Notes: generated from the letters alone by a model not told the origin. A stretch of DNA of 5,176 nt from Candidatus Brocadiia bacterium (GCA_013360825.1 JABWAY010000297.1:1-5176); one strand, 5' to 3'; positions 1 through 5,176 are shown, counted from the first letter of the stretch. Translations and numbers: made by a program.

Positions 1-507
1 CTCGCGCGGTGGCTGACGCGGGGGAGGATCCGGCGGATCGAGGAGGCGGTCGGGCAGGTTCTGGCGCGCGCGCGGGGCCGGACCCTCCCTCCCGGTCCGG
101 CGGAGCTCCGTCCGTTTCTCCGCCGCGTCCTGTCCCCCGCTTCCGGCACCGGCCTGACCTCCGACGTCGCCGGGGCCCACGCGATCCGCCGCGCCGCCAG
201 GGCGCTCCGGTACGCGCACGAGACGCTGGCGGCCGCGTTTCCACCCGAGACTTTCCGCGAGTGCCAGCTCCTCCTCCGGCGGCTGCAGGATGCCGCCGGG
301 TCGTGGAACGACCGCGTCATGCTCCTGGCCCTGGTCCGGAAGCTCGGGCGAAGGTCCGGGGCCGCCGTCCCGGCCCGGTTGACGGACAGGCTGAAGAAGG
401 AAATGAAGGTCCACGGCAACGGCTTCGAGGCCGCGCTCGCCGGCGTCGCCGGCGCCCGGGACCGACTGTTCGGAATCCCGCCGACCCCCGGGGAGGAACC
501 GCGATGA
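1..507 (+). CDS. CHAD domain protein, C-terminal part (5' end outside window)
   Basis: The reading frame is open from the first base and ends at TGA 505-507, giving 168 visible residues. CHAD domains are helical, rich in conserved His, Arg and Lys, and are known to bind inorganic polyphosphate; many sit beside or are fused to CYTH or Ppx/GppA domains. The visible part fits the C-terminal helical half. Around residues 59-71 the stretch AHAIRRAARALRY carries the expected H-x-x-R...R-x-x-R-Y pattern (H60, R63, R67, R70, Y71), and further on LRRLQDAAGSWNDRVMLLAL matches the family's 'LQ-D-x-L-G-x-x-N-D' helix pair. The C-terminus (KKEMKVHGNGFEAALAG...) is another basic helix. The stop overlaps the start of the SixA-like gene by four bases (ATGA), so the two are probably one operon. 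No signal peptide or membrane segment is seen in this part, suggesting a cytosolic protein. The family call is firm; the function in this organism is inferred. Confidence 0.82.
   Translation, partial: LARWLTRGRIRRIEEAVGQVLARARGRTLPPGPAELRPFLRRVLSPASGTGLTSDVAGAHAIRRAARALRYAHETLAAAFPPETFRECQLLLRRLQDAAGSWNDRVMLLALVRKLGRRSGAAVPARLTDRLKKEMKVHGNGFEAALAGVAGARDRLFGIPPTPGEEPR
491..507 (+). promoter_or_regulatory. Ribosome site and ATGA overlap coupling CHAD and sixA
   Basis: GGGAGG at 491-496 lies seven bases before ATG 504, inside the last codons of the CHAD gene. The ATG shares bases with the CHAD stop (ATGA, 504-507), a classic stop-start overlap. This decides the sixA start over the much longer upstream open frame. 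Confidence 0.75.
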
Positions 508-998
508 TCGTCTGCTTCTTCCGGCACGGCCCGGCGATCGAGGCGGGAACGCCGCCCTATACGGAGGAGAACAGGCCGCTGACGGAAGCGGGCCGGAAGA
601 AGACGCTGCAGGCCGCCCGCGGGCTGCGCCGCCTGAAACTGGCCTCCGACGCCGTCCTGACGAGTCCCCTGATCCGGGCCCGCGAGACGGCCGAGATTCT
701 CGCCGAAGTCCTCGAACTGCCCCGCCCCCAGCTCTCCGACCGGCTCCTCCCCGGCGTCCCCGCCGCCCAGCTTCTCGAGATCCTCCGGGAGACGGCCGCG
801 ACCTCCCCCATCCTGGTCGGCCACGAGCCTTCCCTCTCCGCCGCCCTGGCCCTGTTCGTCGGCGCCCAGGACTCCGCCTCGCTCGAATTCCGGAAAGCCG
901 GCGCGGGCGTCGCCCGCCTCCGGACGCTCTCCCCGCGCCCCCGCGGAACCCTGCTCCTGTTCGTCTCCGGGTCTCTCCTCCGCCGCCTCGCGAAGTAG
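504..998 (+). CDS. sixA: SixA-type phosphohistidine phosphatase (histidine phosphatase superfamily)
   Basis: A 164-residue protein of the histidine phosphatase (RHG) superfamily, close in length to E. coli SixA (about 160), which dephosphorylates phosphohistidine in proteins such as HPt domains and the nitrogen PTS. The catalytic RHG is at residues 7-9 (H8 would be the phospho-acceptor). A second phosphate-pocket arginine lies in SPLIRARETA (54-63), and the second catalytic histidine in GHEP (106-109). The N-terminus MIVCFFRHGPA is typical of SixA, which lacks a signal peptide and is cytosolic. The frame is open further upstream, but that stretch is a shadow of the CHAD gene. The ATG at 504 is chosen because it begins just before the RHG motif and has a GGGAGG ribosome site at 491-496 seven bases upstream. 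It overlaps the CHAD stop as ATGA. CHAD-SixA pairs recur in bacteria, suggesting a link between polyphosphate and phosphoprotein control, but the substrate here is unknown. Confidence 0.9.
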   Translation: MIVCFFRHGPAIEAGTPPYTEENRPLTEAGRKKTLQAARGLRRLKLASDAVLTSPLIRARETAEILAEVLELPRPQLSDRLLPGVPAAQLLEILRETAATSPILVGHEPSLSAALALFVGAQDSASLEFRKAGAGVARLRTLSPRPRGTLLLFVSGSLLRRLAK

Positions 999-1006
999 AC
1001 GACTCC

Positions 1007-1036
1007 AAAAAAAAAGGCCGCCCCGAAGGGCGGCCT
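1007..1036 (-). terminator. Intrinsic terminator of the porin gene
   Basis: On the minus strand the stem GGCCGCCC/GGGCGGCC (arms 1035-1028 and 1023-1016) closes a TTCG tetraloop with a C-G closing pair, the unusually stable cUUCGg type. It is followed directly by a run of nine T (complement of the A run 1007-1015). It begins about 16 bases after the porin stop codon. Read on the plus strand, the hairpin after sixA has no T run, so it should work mainly for the porin. Confidence 0.92.
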
Positions 1037-1052
1037 CGTCGGAGCAGAGGGA

Positions 1053-2399
1053 CTAGAAATCGACCTGGGCCCGGAGGATCACGGCATCCTCGTCGTTCGT
1101 CGAGTGCCCGTTGGCCAGCGGCACAAGACGCGTGTCCTGGTTCTCGTACTCGTACCGGACATACATCAGCGAAATGCGGGCGAAGGCGCAGGGATACCAG
1201 TTCACCGCCACCGCATACTCCTTGGCGCCGCGGCTCCCCACCCAGCCCGCCTTCTCCTCAAGCACATCGTTCATCCGGATCTGGGAGAACCGACCCACGA
1301 ACTGGATCGCCCCGAATCCGCACTTCTCGCCGAACAGCGGCTTGTCGACGACCGGGCGCTGATTCGGCGAACGGCTTCCCCCGATCCAGAACCCGAGCTG
1401 CGCATACCACGCGTGGGCGCGGAAGTTGAAATCGTCCCCGGTGGCATCCTCCAGCCCCGCCTTGTAGAACGAGTACTCCGACTTGAACTCGATCGGACCG
1501 ACCATGTACATGACGTCGACGCCGGCCCGGAAGATGTTCTCATCGGCCTCGATGTCCATCGTCGCCGTGGACTGGTGGAACTGCGTGCCGGTGCCGGGGG
1601 CCCGAAGCTCGATCGGGCCGGTGTTCGTCACGTCGCGGCTGCGGGCTTCCCCGCGCGTCACGCCGCCCCCGATGTACAGGTGCTTCAGCGCATCCGTCTC
1701 ACACTTGGCCCCGGGACGCAGCACCAGCCGCACAAGACCGTCCTTGTCGCTGTTGTAGTCGCCGCCCGTGCCGTTCCCGTTGAAGACGCCGACCGCGTAG
1801 CTGAAGATCCCGCCCGCGATCGAGCCGTGCGCCATCGCGCCCAGGTCCCGACCCGGCGCCGTCAGACTCAGCAGGGATCTCTCCGGCATGTCCATCCAGC
1901 GGTTGTCTTCCATCGTCTCCGGCGAGTAGGGCATCCGGAAGACGCCGGCCCGGAGCCGGATCTCGTCCCACTTGTTGAACTCGGCCCACCCGTAGTAGAG
2001 GTCCGTCCCACCCGGCATGACCCGCGCCCGAACATACACCTCCCACGCCTTCATGATCCGGCCGAAGACGTCGACCGCGCCCTCACGGACCGAAAAGCCG
2101 TCAATCTTCCCGTCCCCTTCATTCCGGTAGGGGTTCCACGTGTAGTGGATGATCGCGTGGGCGCCCAGCCGTCCCTCAAAGTTCCCGTCGCCGCTCTTGA
2201 AGCGGAGGCCGTCGTCGAACCAGACGTCGACCCGGTTGCCGCTGGAAGACGTCGACCCCGCTTCCGGCATCCCGCCTTTCTCCTCCATCGACATCTCCAG
2301 CTTCCGGACGCGCTCCTCGAGCGTGCCGGACTGGGCAGCTGCCGGCACGGCGGCCCAAAGAAGGGCCAAGGCCGCGGCCGGCCACGTCAGAAGTCTCAT
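1053..2399 (-). CDS. Porin O/P (OprO/OprP-like) family outer-membrane porin
   Basis: A 448-residue outer-membrane beta-barrel protein of the family that includes the phosphate- and polyphosphate-selective porins OprP and OprO. Residues 1-22 are a signal peptide (MRLLTWPAAALALLWAAVPAAA, probable cut before Q23). A short coiled-coil-like segment, GTLEERVRKLEMSMEE (25-40), and a Ser/Gly linker follow, as is common in this family. The barrel starts near residue 56 and shows the family's typical strands: RAGVFRMPYSPET (150-162), GRDLGAMAHG (183-192), YAVGVFNGNG (201-210), and a final strand ending in F448, the usual assembly signal. Many Y/W/F-G alternations fit beta strands. The frame is open 124 codons further upstream, but that stretch lacks barrel or signal features. 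ATG 2399 has GGGAGGA a few bases upstream and leads directly into the signal peptide. Substrate selectivity cannot be read from the sequence; 'phosphate-selective' is only the family name. The gene is divergent from selD and convergent with sixA. Confidence 0.88.
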   Translation of the reverse strand: MRLLTWPAAALALLWAAVPAAAQSGTLEERVRKLEMSMEEKGGMPEAGSTSSSGNRVDVWFDDGLRFKSGDGNFEGRLGAHAIIHYTWNPYRNEGDGKIDGFSVREGAVDVFGRIMKAWEVYVRARVMPGGTDLYYGWAEFNKWDEIRLRAGVFRMPYSPETMEDNRWMDMPERSLLSLTAPGRDLGAMAHGSIAGGIFSYAVGVFNGNGTGGDYNSDKDGLVRLVLRPGAKCETDALKHLYIGGGVTRGEARSRDVTNTGPIELRAPGTGTQFHQSTATMDIEADENIFRAGVDVMYMVGPIEFKSEYSFYKAGLEDATGDDFNFRAHAWYAQLGFWIGGSRSPNQRPVVDKPLFGEKCGFGAIQFVGRFSQIRMNDVLEEKAGWVGSRGAKEYAVAVNWYPCAFARISLMYVRYEYENQDTRLVPLANGHSTNDEDAVILRAQVDF

Positions 2400-2411
2400 G
2401 ACTTCCTCCCT
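2400..2411 (-). promoter_or_regulatory. Ribosome site deciding the porin start
   Basis: The minus strand reads AGGGAGGAAGTC just before the ATG at 2399. This strong Shine-Dalgarno stretch, together with the signal peptide that follows, places the start here and not at any codon in the longer open frame up to 2771. Confidence 0.75.
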
Positions 2412-2460
2412 TGTAACCCAATCCTGAGCCCGACAAGGGCGGCGTGCGGCCCGCGGCCGC

Positions 2461-2490
2461 AGGAGTTCCCGGATCGGGGGGGGAACTCCT
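2461..2490. repeat. Perfect 10-bp inverted repeat in the porin leader
   Basis: AGGAGTTCCC (2461-2470) and GGGAACTCCT (2481-2490) are exact reverse complements separated by ten bases that are mostly G. It lies 61 bases upstream of the porin start, in what would be its 5' untranslated region if the promoter candidate at 2512-2536 is right. No T run follows on either strand, so it does not look like an intrinsic terminator. It could be a regulator binding site or an mRNA leader hairpin. Confidence 0.6.
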
Positions 2491-2511
2491 TCCCCTGGCC
2501 GCCCTGGGATT

Positions 2512-2536
2512 GTTATCGGCGGAGGGGCAGAGGCAA
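2512..2536 (-). promoter_or_regulatory. Candidate porin promoter
   Basis: On the minus strand TTGCCT (2536-2531) is followed after 13 bases by GATAAC (2517-2512). The -10-like box is good but the spacing is shorter than the usual 16-18. It is listed because the same layout appears on the plus strand before selD. The start of transcription would fall near 2505, leaving a leader of about 105 bases. Confidence 0.25.
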
Positions 2537-2578
2537 CGTGAGCCATCTGTTCGGGTATTCGGGGGCGGGGACGGGGCC

Positions 2579-2612
2579 CCGGATTCCGCTGAAATCCGGA
2601 TTCCAGCGGGAT
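2579..2612. repeat. Direct repeat and nested palindrome upstream of selD
   Basis: CCGGATTCC occurs at 2579-2587 and again at 2597-2605, an 18-base period. Between and overlapping them, CCGCTG (2586-2591) and CAGCGG (2604-2609) form an inverted repeat that extends outward to ATT/GAT with one G-T pair. Inside it is the palindrome AATCCGGATT (2593-2602). The block sits just upstream of the candidate selD promoter, where an operator would be expected. No function can be assigned from sequence alone. Confidence 0.5.
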
Positions 2613-2636
2613 TGCCGGCGTTCGGCGGACGATAAT
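2612..2636 (+). promoter_or_regulatory. Candidate selD promoter
   Basis: GATAAT (2631-2636) matches the -10 consensus at five of six positions. TTGCCG (2612-2617) lies 13 bases upstream, a short spacing for a housekeeping promoter. Transcription from here would start near 2643, giving a leader of about 40 bases before the selD start. Confidence 0.3.
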
Positions 2637-2670
2637 GACGACGGCCCGGAGATCCGGGACGCACGAGAGC

Positions 2671-2681
2671 GAGGAAACAGA
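2671..2681 (+). promoter_or_regulatory. Ribosome site of selD
   Basis: GAGGA at 2671-2675 precedes ATG 2682 by six bases. It supports translation starting upstream of the in-frame TGA, in frame with the conserved SelD body, and so supports readthrough at that codon. Confidence 0.7.
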
Positions 2682-3740
2682 ATGGGACTGTTCACGAAAG
2701 GGCGGCCTCGACTGACCGACATGTCGAGCTGCGCGGGCTGAGCGAGCAAGCTGGGTCCCGCGGACCTGCACAAAGCCCTGGAAGGGCTGACGGCGCCGAC
2801 CGACGCGAACGTGCTGGTGAATGCCGGCACGTTCGACGATGCCGGCGTGTACCGACTGGGCCCGGACACGGCGCTCGTCCAGACGGTGGATTTCTTCACG
2901 CCGATCGTCGACGACCCCCGGTCGTTCGGGCGGATCGCGATCGCCAACGCGTTATCGGACGTTTACGCGATGGGCGGCCGGCCGATCAACGCCCTGAACA
3001 TCCTCTGCTATCCGATGAAGGAGCTCGGGCACGAGGTCCTGCACGAGATCCTGGCGGGCGGGAATGACAAGTACCTGGAAGCGAAGTGCGCGCTGCTGGG
3101 CGGGCACAGCGTGACGGATCAGGAGCTGAAGTTCGGGGCGGCGGTGACGGGGCTGGTGCACCCGGACCGGATCTGGACGAATGCGGGGGCGAAGGCCGGC
3201 GACGTCCTGGTGCTGTCCAAGCCGCTGGGGACGGGGATCCTGACGACGGCGCTCAAGGCGCGGAAGCTCCCCGAGGCGGACGCCGCGCCGGTGGTCGCTT
3301 CGATGGAACAGCTGAACGCCGGGGGAGTGGCGGCGGCGGAGGGACTCGAAATTCACGCCGCGACCGACATCACAGGTTTTGCACTGTCCGGTCATGGGGC
3401 GGGAATGGCCGAGGCGAGCGGCGTGACGCTCCGGATCCGCGCCTCGCAGGTCCCCGTTTTCCCCGACGCGGAGGCGTTCGCCGCAAAGGGGCAGAAAACC
3501 CGCGGGGACGTCTCGAATCGCGAATACCTGGGGGCGCTGTACCGGACCGCCCCCGGGATCCGGAAATCCCGGGAGGACATCCTGTTCGACCCCCAGACCT
3601 CGGGCGGGATGATGTTCTCCGTGCGCGCCGACCAGGCGGAGGCGCTGGTCGCGGGGCTGAAGTCCCGCGGATTCGCCGCCGCCGCCGTGATCGGCGACGT
3701 CCTGCCGAAGTCCGCGCGCCGGGTCGAGTTCGTGGAATAG
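2682..3740 (+). CDS. selD: Selenophosphate synthetase SelD, a selenoprotein (Sec at residue 20, in-frame TGA)
   Basis: SelD makes selenophosphate, the selenium donor for Sec-tRNA and selenouridine, from selenide and ATP in the cytosol. ATG 2682 has GAGGA at 2671-2675 upstream and gives 352 residues if TGA 2739-2741 is read as Sec (E. coli SelD is 347). The N-terminus RLTDMSSCAG-U-ASKLGP aligns with E. coli RLTQYSHGAG-C-GCKISP, putting Sec20 on catalytic Cys17 and K23 on essential Lys20. The ATP and metal-binding acidic residues follow in register: D53 (FDDAGVY), D70 (VDFFTPIVDD), N89 and D93 (IANALSDVYAMGG), D229 (ATDITGF), equivalent to E. coli D51, D68, N87, D91 and D227. GGHS is at 140-143 and DPQTSGG at 303-309. 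Without recoding the protein would lack both catalytic residues although the rest is intact and conserved. No other Sec genes are in the window. Divergent from the porin; lgt follows after 103 bases. Confidence 0.95.
2735..2778 (+). promoter_or_regulatory. Putative bacterial SECIS element of selD
   Basis: The mRNA from the Sec codon can fold into a hairpin of bacterial SECIS size. A lower stem GGGCU (2735-2739, containing the U of UGA) pairs with AGCCC (2774-2778). An upper stem GGUCC (2754-2758) pairs with GGACC (2762-2766) around a small CGC loop about 18 bases after UGA. It can be extended by G2753-U2767, a bulged U2752, then C2751-G2768 and G2750-C2769. In known bacterial SECIS elements the hairpin lies directly after UGA and is bound by SelB. 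The fold was done by eye and the loop does not match the E. coli fdhF loop. A competing pairing, CGCGGG (2732-2737) with CCCGCG (2757-2762), is also possible. Confidence 0.55.
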
Positions 3741-3843
3741 GGAGCACAAGGAGCCCGCCCCAGGCGCGGCCGCCGCCGGCACACCACCCACGCATGACCT
3801 CCGCCTTGACGGGACCCTCCCCGGGGGCGACAGTCCCCCTCCC
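3741..3843 (+). other. selD-lgt intergenic gap
   Basis: This 103-base gap holds no convincing gene. GGGGG (3823-3827) and CCCCC (3835-3839) could pair just before the lgt ATG. A TTGACG (3806-3811) with GACAGT 17 bases later (3829-3834) is a weak promoter-like pair that would start transcription almost at the lgt ATG. A 17-codon open frame (3794-3847) ends in a TGA overlapping that ATG but has no ribosome site. No clear terminator with a T run follows selD. Confidence 0.35.
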
Positions 3844-4620
3844 ATGAGATCCGTCCTCTTCACCGTCTTCGGCCACCCCGTCTACTCCTACGGCGCCGCC
3901 CTCGCCCTGGCCTTCGCCTTCGGGCTCTGGCACGCGCTGCGGCTCGGCGCGCGGGACGGCATCAAGCGCCAGGCGACGATCGACGCCGCCACGGCGGCCA
4001 TGATCTCCGCCCTCCTCGGCGCCCGGCTCGCCCACGTCCTGATCGAGGACCCGGCCCGGTTCCGCGCCGAACCCTGGGAGGCCCTCCGGCTCTGGGAGGG
4101 TGGACTCGTCTTCTACGGGGGGTTCATCGCCTGCTTCCTGACCGTCCCGTTCGTCCTGCGCTACCACAAGGTCCCGTTCTGGAACGCCGCCGACAGCTTC
4201 GCGCCGGCAATCGCGATCGGGCACGGGATCGTCCGCTTCGGCTGCTTCCTGAACGGCTGCTGCTACGGCCGCCCCGCATCCTGGGGCCTGATCCTCCGCG
4301 AAGTCGACGGCCAACCCCGCCAGCCCTCCCAGCTCTACGAGGCCGCTTTCGGCGTGATCTTCTTCTTCATCGTCCTCCACGCCTGGAAGACCCGCCGGTT
4401 CCGCGGACAGGCGATCCTCGTCTACCTCTTCTGCTACGCCGTCGCGCGGTTTCTCATCGAGTTCACCCGCGACGACAGCGAGCGTGGGCAGTTCGGACCG
4501 CTCTACACCTCCCAGTGGGTCGCCATCGGCATCGCGATCACTTCGGCCGTGCTCTGGCCCTGGCTCCGGCGCACGCAGCCGATGCCCCCCCCCTCCGGGG
4601 CGACCGCGCAGGCCGCCTGA
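3844..4620 (+). CDS. lgt: Prolipoprotein diacylglyceryl transferase Lgt
   Basis: Lgt transfers diacylglycerol from phosphatidylglycerol to the lipobox cysteine of prolipoproteins, the first step of lipoprotein maturation, in the inner membrane. The 258-residue protein has several hydrophobic segments (about 15-30, 48-62, 88-106, 120-140, 168-180, 188-206, 224-240). The family signature is GHGIVRFGCFLNGCCYG at 126-142, with R131 and N137 corresponding to the essential Arg143 and Asn146 region of E. coli. Other expected motifs are SYG (15-17, near E. coli Tyr26), EGGLVFYGGF (85-94), QPSQLYE (160-166) and RFLIEFTRDD (202-211). The E. coli HGG histidine is replaced by Y91 (FYGG), a variant I believe occurs in other Lgt branches. 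No other start codon is available upstream in frame. Unlike the other genes here it has no purine-rich ribosome site close to the ATG. The proline-rich tail after residue 243 looks variable. Confidence 0.93.
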   Translation: MRSVLFTVFGHPVYSYGAALALAFAFGLWHALRLGARDGIKRQATIDAATAAMISALLGARLAHVLIEDPARFRAEPWEALRLWEGGLVFYGGFIACFLTVPFVLRYHKVPFWNAADSFAPAIAIGHGIVRFGCFLNGCCYGRPASWGLILREVDGQPRQPSQLYEAAFGVIFFFIVLHAWKTRRFRGQAILVYLFCYAVARFLIEFTRDDSERGQFGPLYTSQWVAIGIAITSAVLWPWLRRTQPMPPPSGATAQAA

Positions 4621-4646
4621 CCGCCCCGCGGAGCGGTCAGTTCTTT
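4617..4646 (+). terminator. Terminator hairpin holding both convergent stop codons
   Basis: CTGACCGC (4617-4624) and GCGGTCAG (4633-4640) form a perfect 8-bp stem with an 8-base loop, followed on the plus strand by TTCTTT (4641-4646). This fits an intrinsic terminator for lgt. The lgt stop TGA (4618-4620) is in the left arm. The stop of the opposite gene (TCA at 4637-4639, TGA on the minus strand) is in the right arm. No T run follows on the minus strand. Confidence 0.7.
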
Positions 4647-5176
4647 CCCCAGCCGGGAAGCCAGCTCTTGTCGAATTTCTCGAATCGCTGGAGCTGCTCG
4701 GGGGTGAGGACGGCGCGGACCCGCCGCTCGCAGTCGGCGCGGAGGTCGGTCAGGCCGTAGGCCACGATCCCCGGCTCCTCCGCCTCCGCCATCGCGTCCG
4801 CCTGGATCCCGTACCCCTCGGCGAGAATCGCCTCGATCTTCTCCTTCTGCTCGCCTGTCAGGGGAATCGCCTTGTCGAGCTGGACGACGTACTTCGGGAC
4901 GCTCTGCATCAGCTTCGATCGCCAGCGCTTCGCACTCTCCGCCCGGAACCGCTCCTTTTCCGCGAGCACGTAGGCATCGACGGCCCGTTCCGCGGCGCGC
5001 AGGTCGAACTGCAGCCCGTGGCTGAGGCTGGCCGTGGCGGCGACCCCGGCCGCGGTGACCTCCGTCTCGAGACGCAGGCCGGCCGCCTTCCGGCGCAGGT
5101 CGGCGAGGTCCCTCCGCGCCTCGGCGTCCCGGACCGTCGCGCGCATCGCTTCGACCGTCCCCGCCGGCGTTCCGCC
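4637..5176 (-). CDS. LTxxQ-motif protein, C-terminal part (Spy/CpxP-like; 5' end outside window)
   Basis: The frame is open to the right edge, so 179 C-terminal residues are visible and the start is not. A Met at 5146 is in frame but has no well-spaced ribosome site, and the coding character continues upstream of it. The protein is highly charged and helical: an Arg/Glu/Ala-rich segment (VRDAEARRDLADLRRKAAGL) likely forms a coiled coil. Two LTxxQ motifs follow, LTGEQ at visible residues 106-110 and LTPEQ at 157-161, each starting a basic helix. Paired LTxxQ motifs are typical of periplasmic Spy/CpxP-type proteins that act as chaperones or stress or metal sensors. The spacing (about 50 residues) fits, but overall similarity is weak and the N-terminus, where a signal peptide or membrane anchor would lie, is missing. 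It ends in SWLPGWGKN. The gene converges on lgt, with a 16-base gap between stops. Function unknown. Confidence 0.6.
   Translation of the reverse strand, partial: GGTPAGTVEAMRATVRDAEARRDLADLRRKAAGLRLETEVTAAGVAATASLSHGLQFDLRAAERAVDAYVLAEKERFRAESAKRWRSKLMQSVPKYVVQLDKAIPLTGEQKEKIEAILAEGYGIQADAMAEAEEPGIVAYGLTDLRADCERRVRAVLTPEQLQRFEKFDKSWLPGWGKN

Noticed and set aside
9..503. N-terminal extension of the SixA frame
   Set aside because: This stretch is Arg/Pro/Gly-rich, lies over the CHAD gene in another frame, and has no place in the SixA family, which starts just before RHG.
2449..2460. GCGGCC repeats and a GCGGCCGC palindrome
   Set aside because: Short G/C-only symmetry of this kind is expected by chance in DNA this GC-rich.
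1104..2741. Long plus-strand open frame opposite the porin
   Set aside because: It is antisense to a well-supported porin, rich in Arg, Pro, Val and His with no recognisable motif, and is explained by the GC-rich codon use of the true gene. It ends at the same TGA that is the Sec codon of selD because it runs into that frame.
2682..2741. selD as a pseudogene broken by a nonsense mutation
   Set aside because: The only in-frame stop falls exactly on the Cys/Sec position and all other conserved residues are intact, which is much better explained by Sec recoding.
2400..2771. N-terminal extension of the porin to an ATG at 2771
   Set aside because: The extra 124 codons would overlap the selD start, lack any barrel or export feature, and would put the signal peptide inside the protein. 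ATG 2399 has a strong ribosome site.
2811..3740. Short SelD starting at GTG 2811
   Set aside because: It would lack the catalytic residue and the conserved Lys, and has no convincing ribosome site. The upstream ATG with TGA read as Sec explains the whole family alignment.
3370..4380. Long minus-strand open frame across the end of selD and lgt
   Set aside because: It is acidic and low-complexity (Glu/Gly/Ala/Asp-rich), antisense to two well-supported genes, and has no family features.

Overview
The window is GC-rich (codon third positions almost all G or C) and comes from a Gram-negative bacterium: it encodes an outer-membrane porin with a signal peptide and a terminal phenylalanine, and a prolipoprotein diacylglyceryl transferase. 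The lineage cannot be fixed from this sequence. The mix (CHAD plus SixA, porin O/P, Sec-containing SelD, an Lgt with a CFLNGCCYG motif) would fit an environmental deltaproteobacterium-like, acidobacterial or planctomycete-like genome. No mobile element, CRISPR array, rRNA or tRNA was seen.

Layout. Positions 1-507 (+) hold the C-terminal part of a CHAD-domain protein, running in from the left edge. Its stop overlaps by four bases the start of a SixA-type histidine phosphatase (504-998, +), so the two look co-transcribed and translationally coupled. Facing them is a porin O/P family gene (2399 down to 1053, -), which ends at a strong UUCG-loop terminator (1007-1036). A divergent intergenic region (2400-2681) holds a perfect 10-bp inverted repeat, a direct repeat with nested palindrome, and a promoter-like pair on opposite strands. 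Next is selD (2682-3740, +), then a 103-bp gap, then lgt (3844-4620, +). At the right edge is the C-terminal part of an LTxxQ-motif protein (4637 to the edge, -), convergent with lgt.

The main point is selD. A conventional reading splits it at an in-frame TGA (2739-2741). That TGA lies exactly where E. coli SelD has its catalytic Cys17, three residues before the conserved Lys, and it is followed by a plausible bacterial SECIS hairpin. The gene is therefore best read as a 352-residue selenophosphate synthetase with selenocysteine at position 20. The organism should then have a full Sec machinery (selA, selB, selC) elsewhere.

The genes do not form one obvious pathway. Phosphate chemistry links several of them loosely (polyphosphate-binding CHAD, phosphohistidine phosphatase, a porin family that includes phosphate channels, selenophosphate synthesis), but the strand layout argues for at least three separate transcription units. 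lgt and the LTxxQ protein belong to envelope biogenesis and periplasmic functions.
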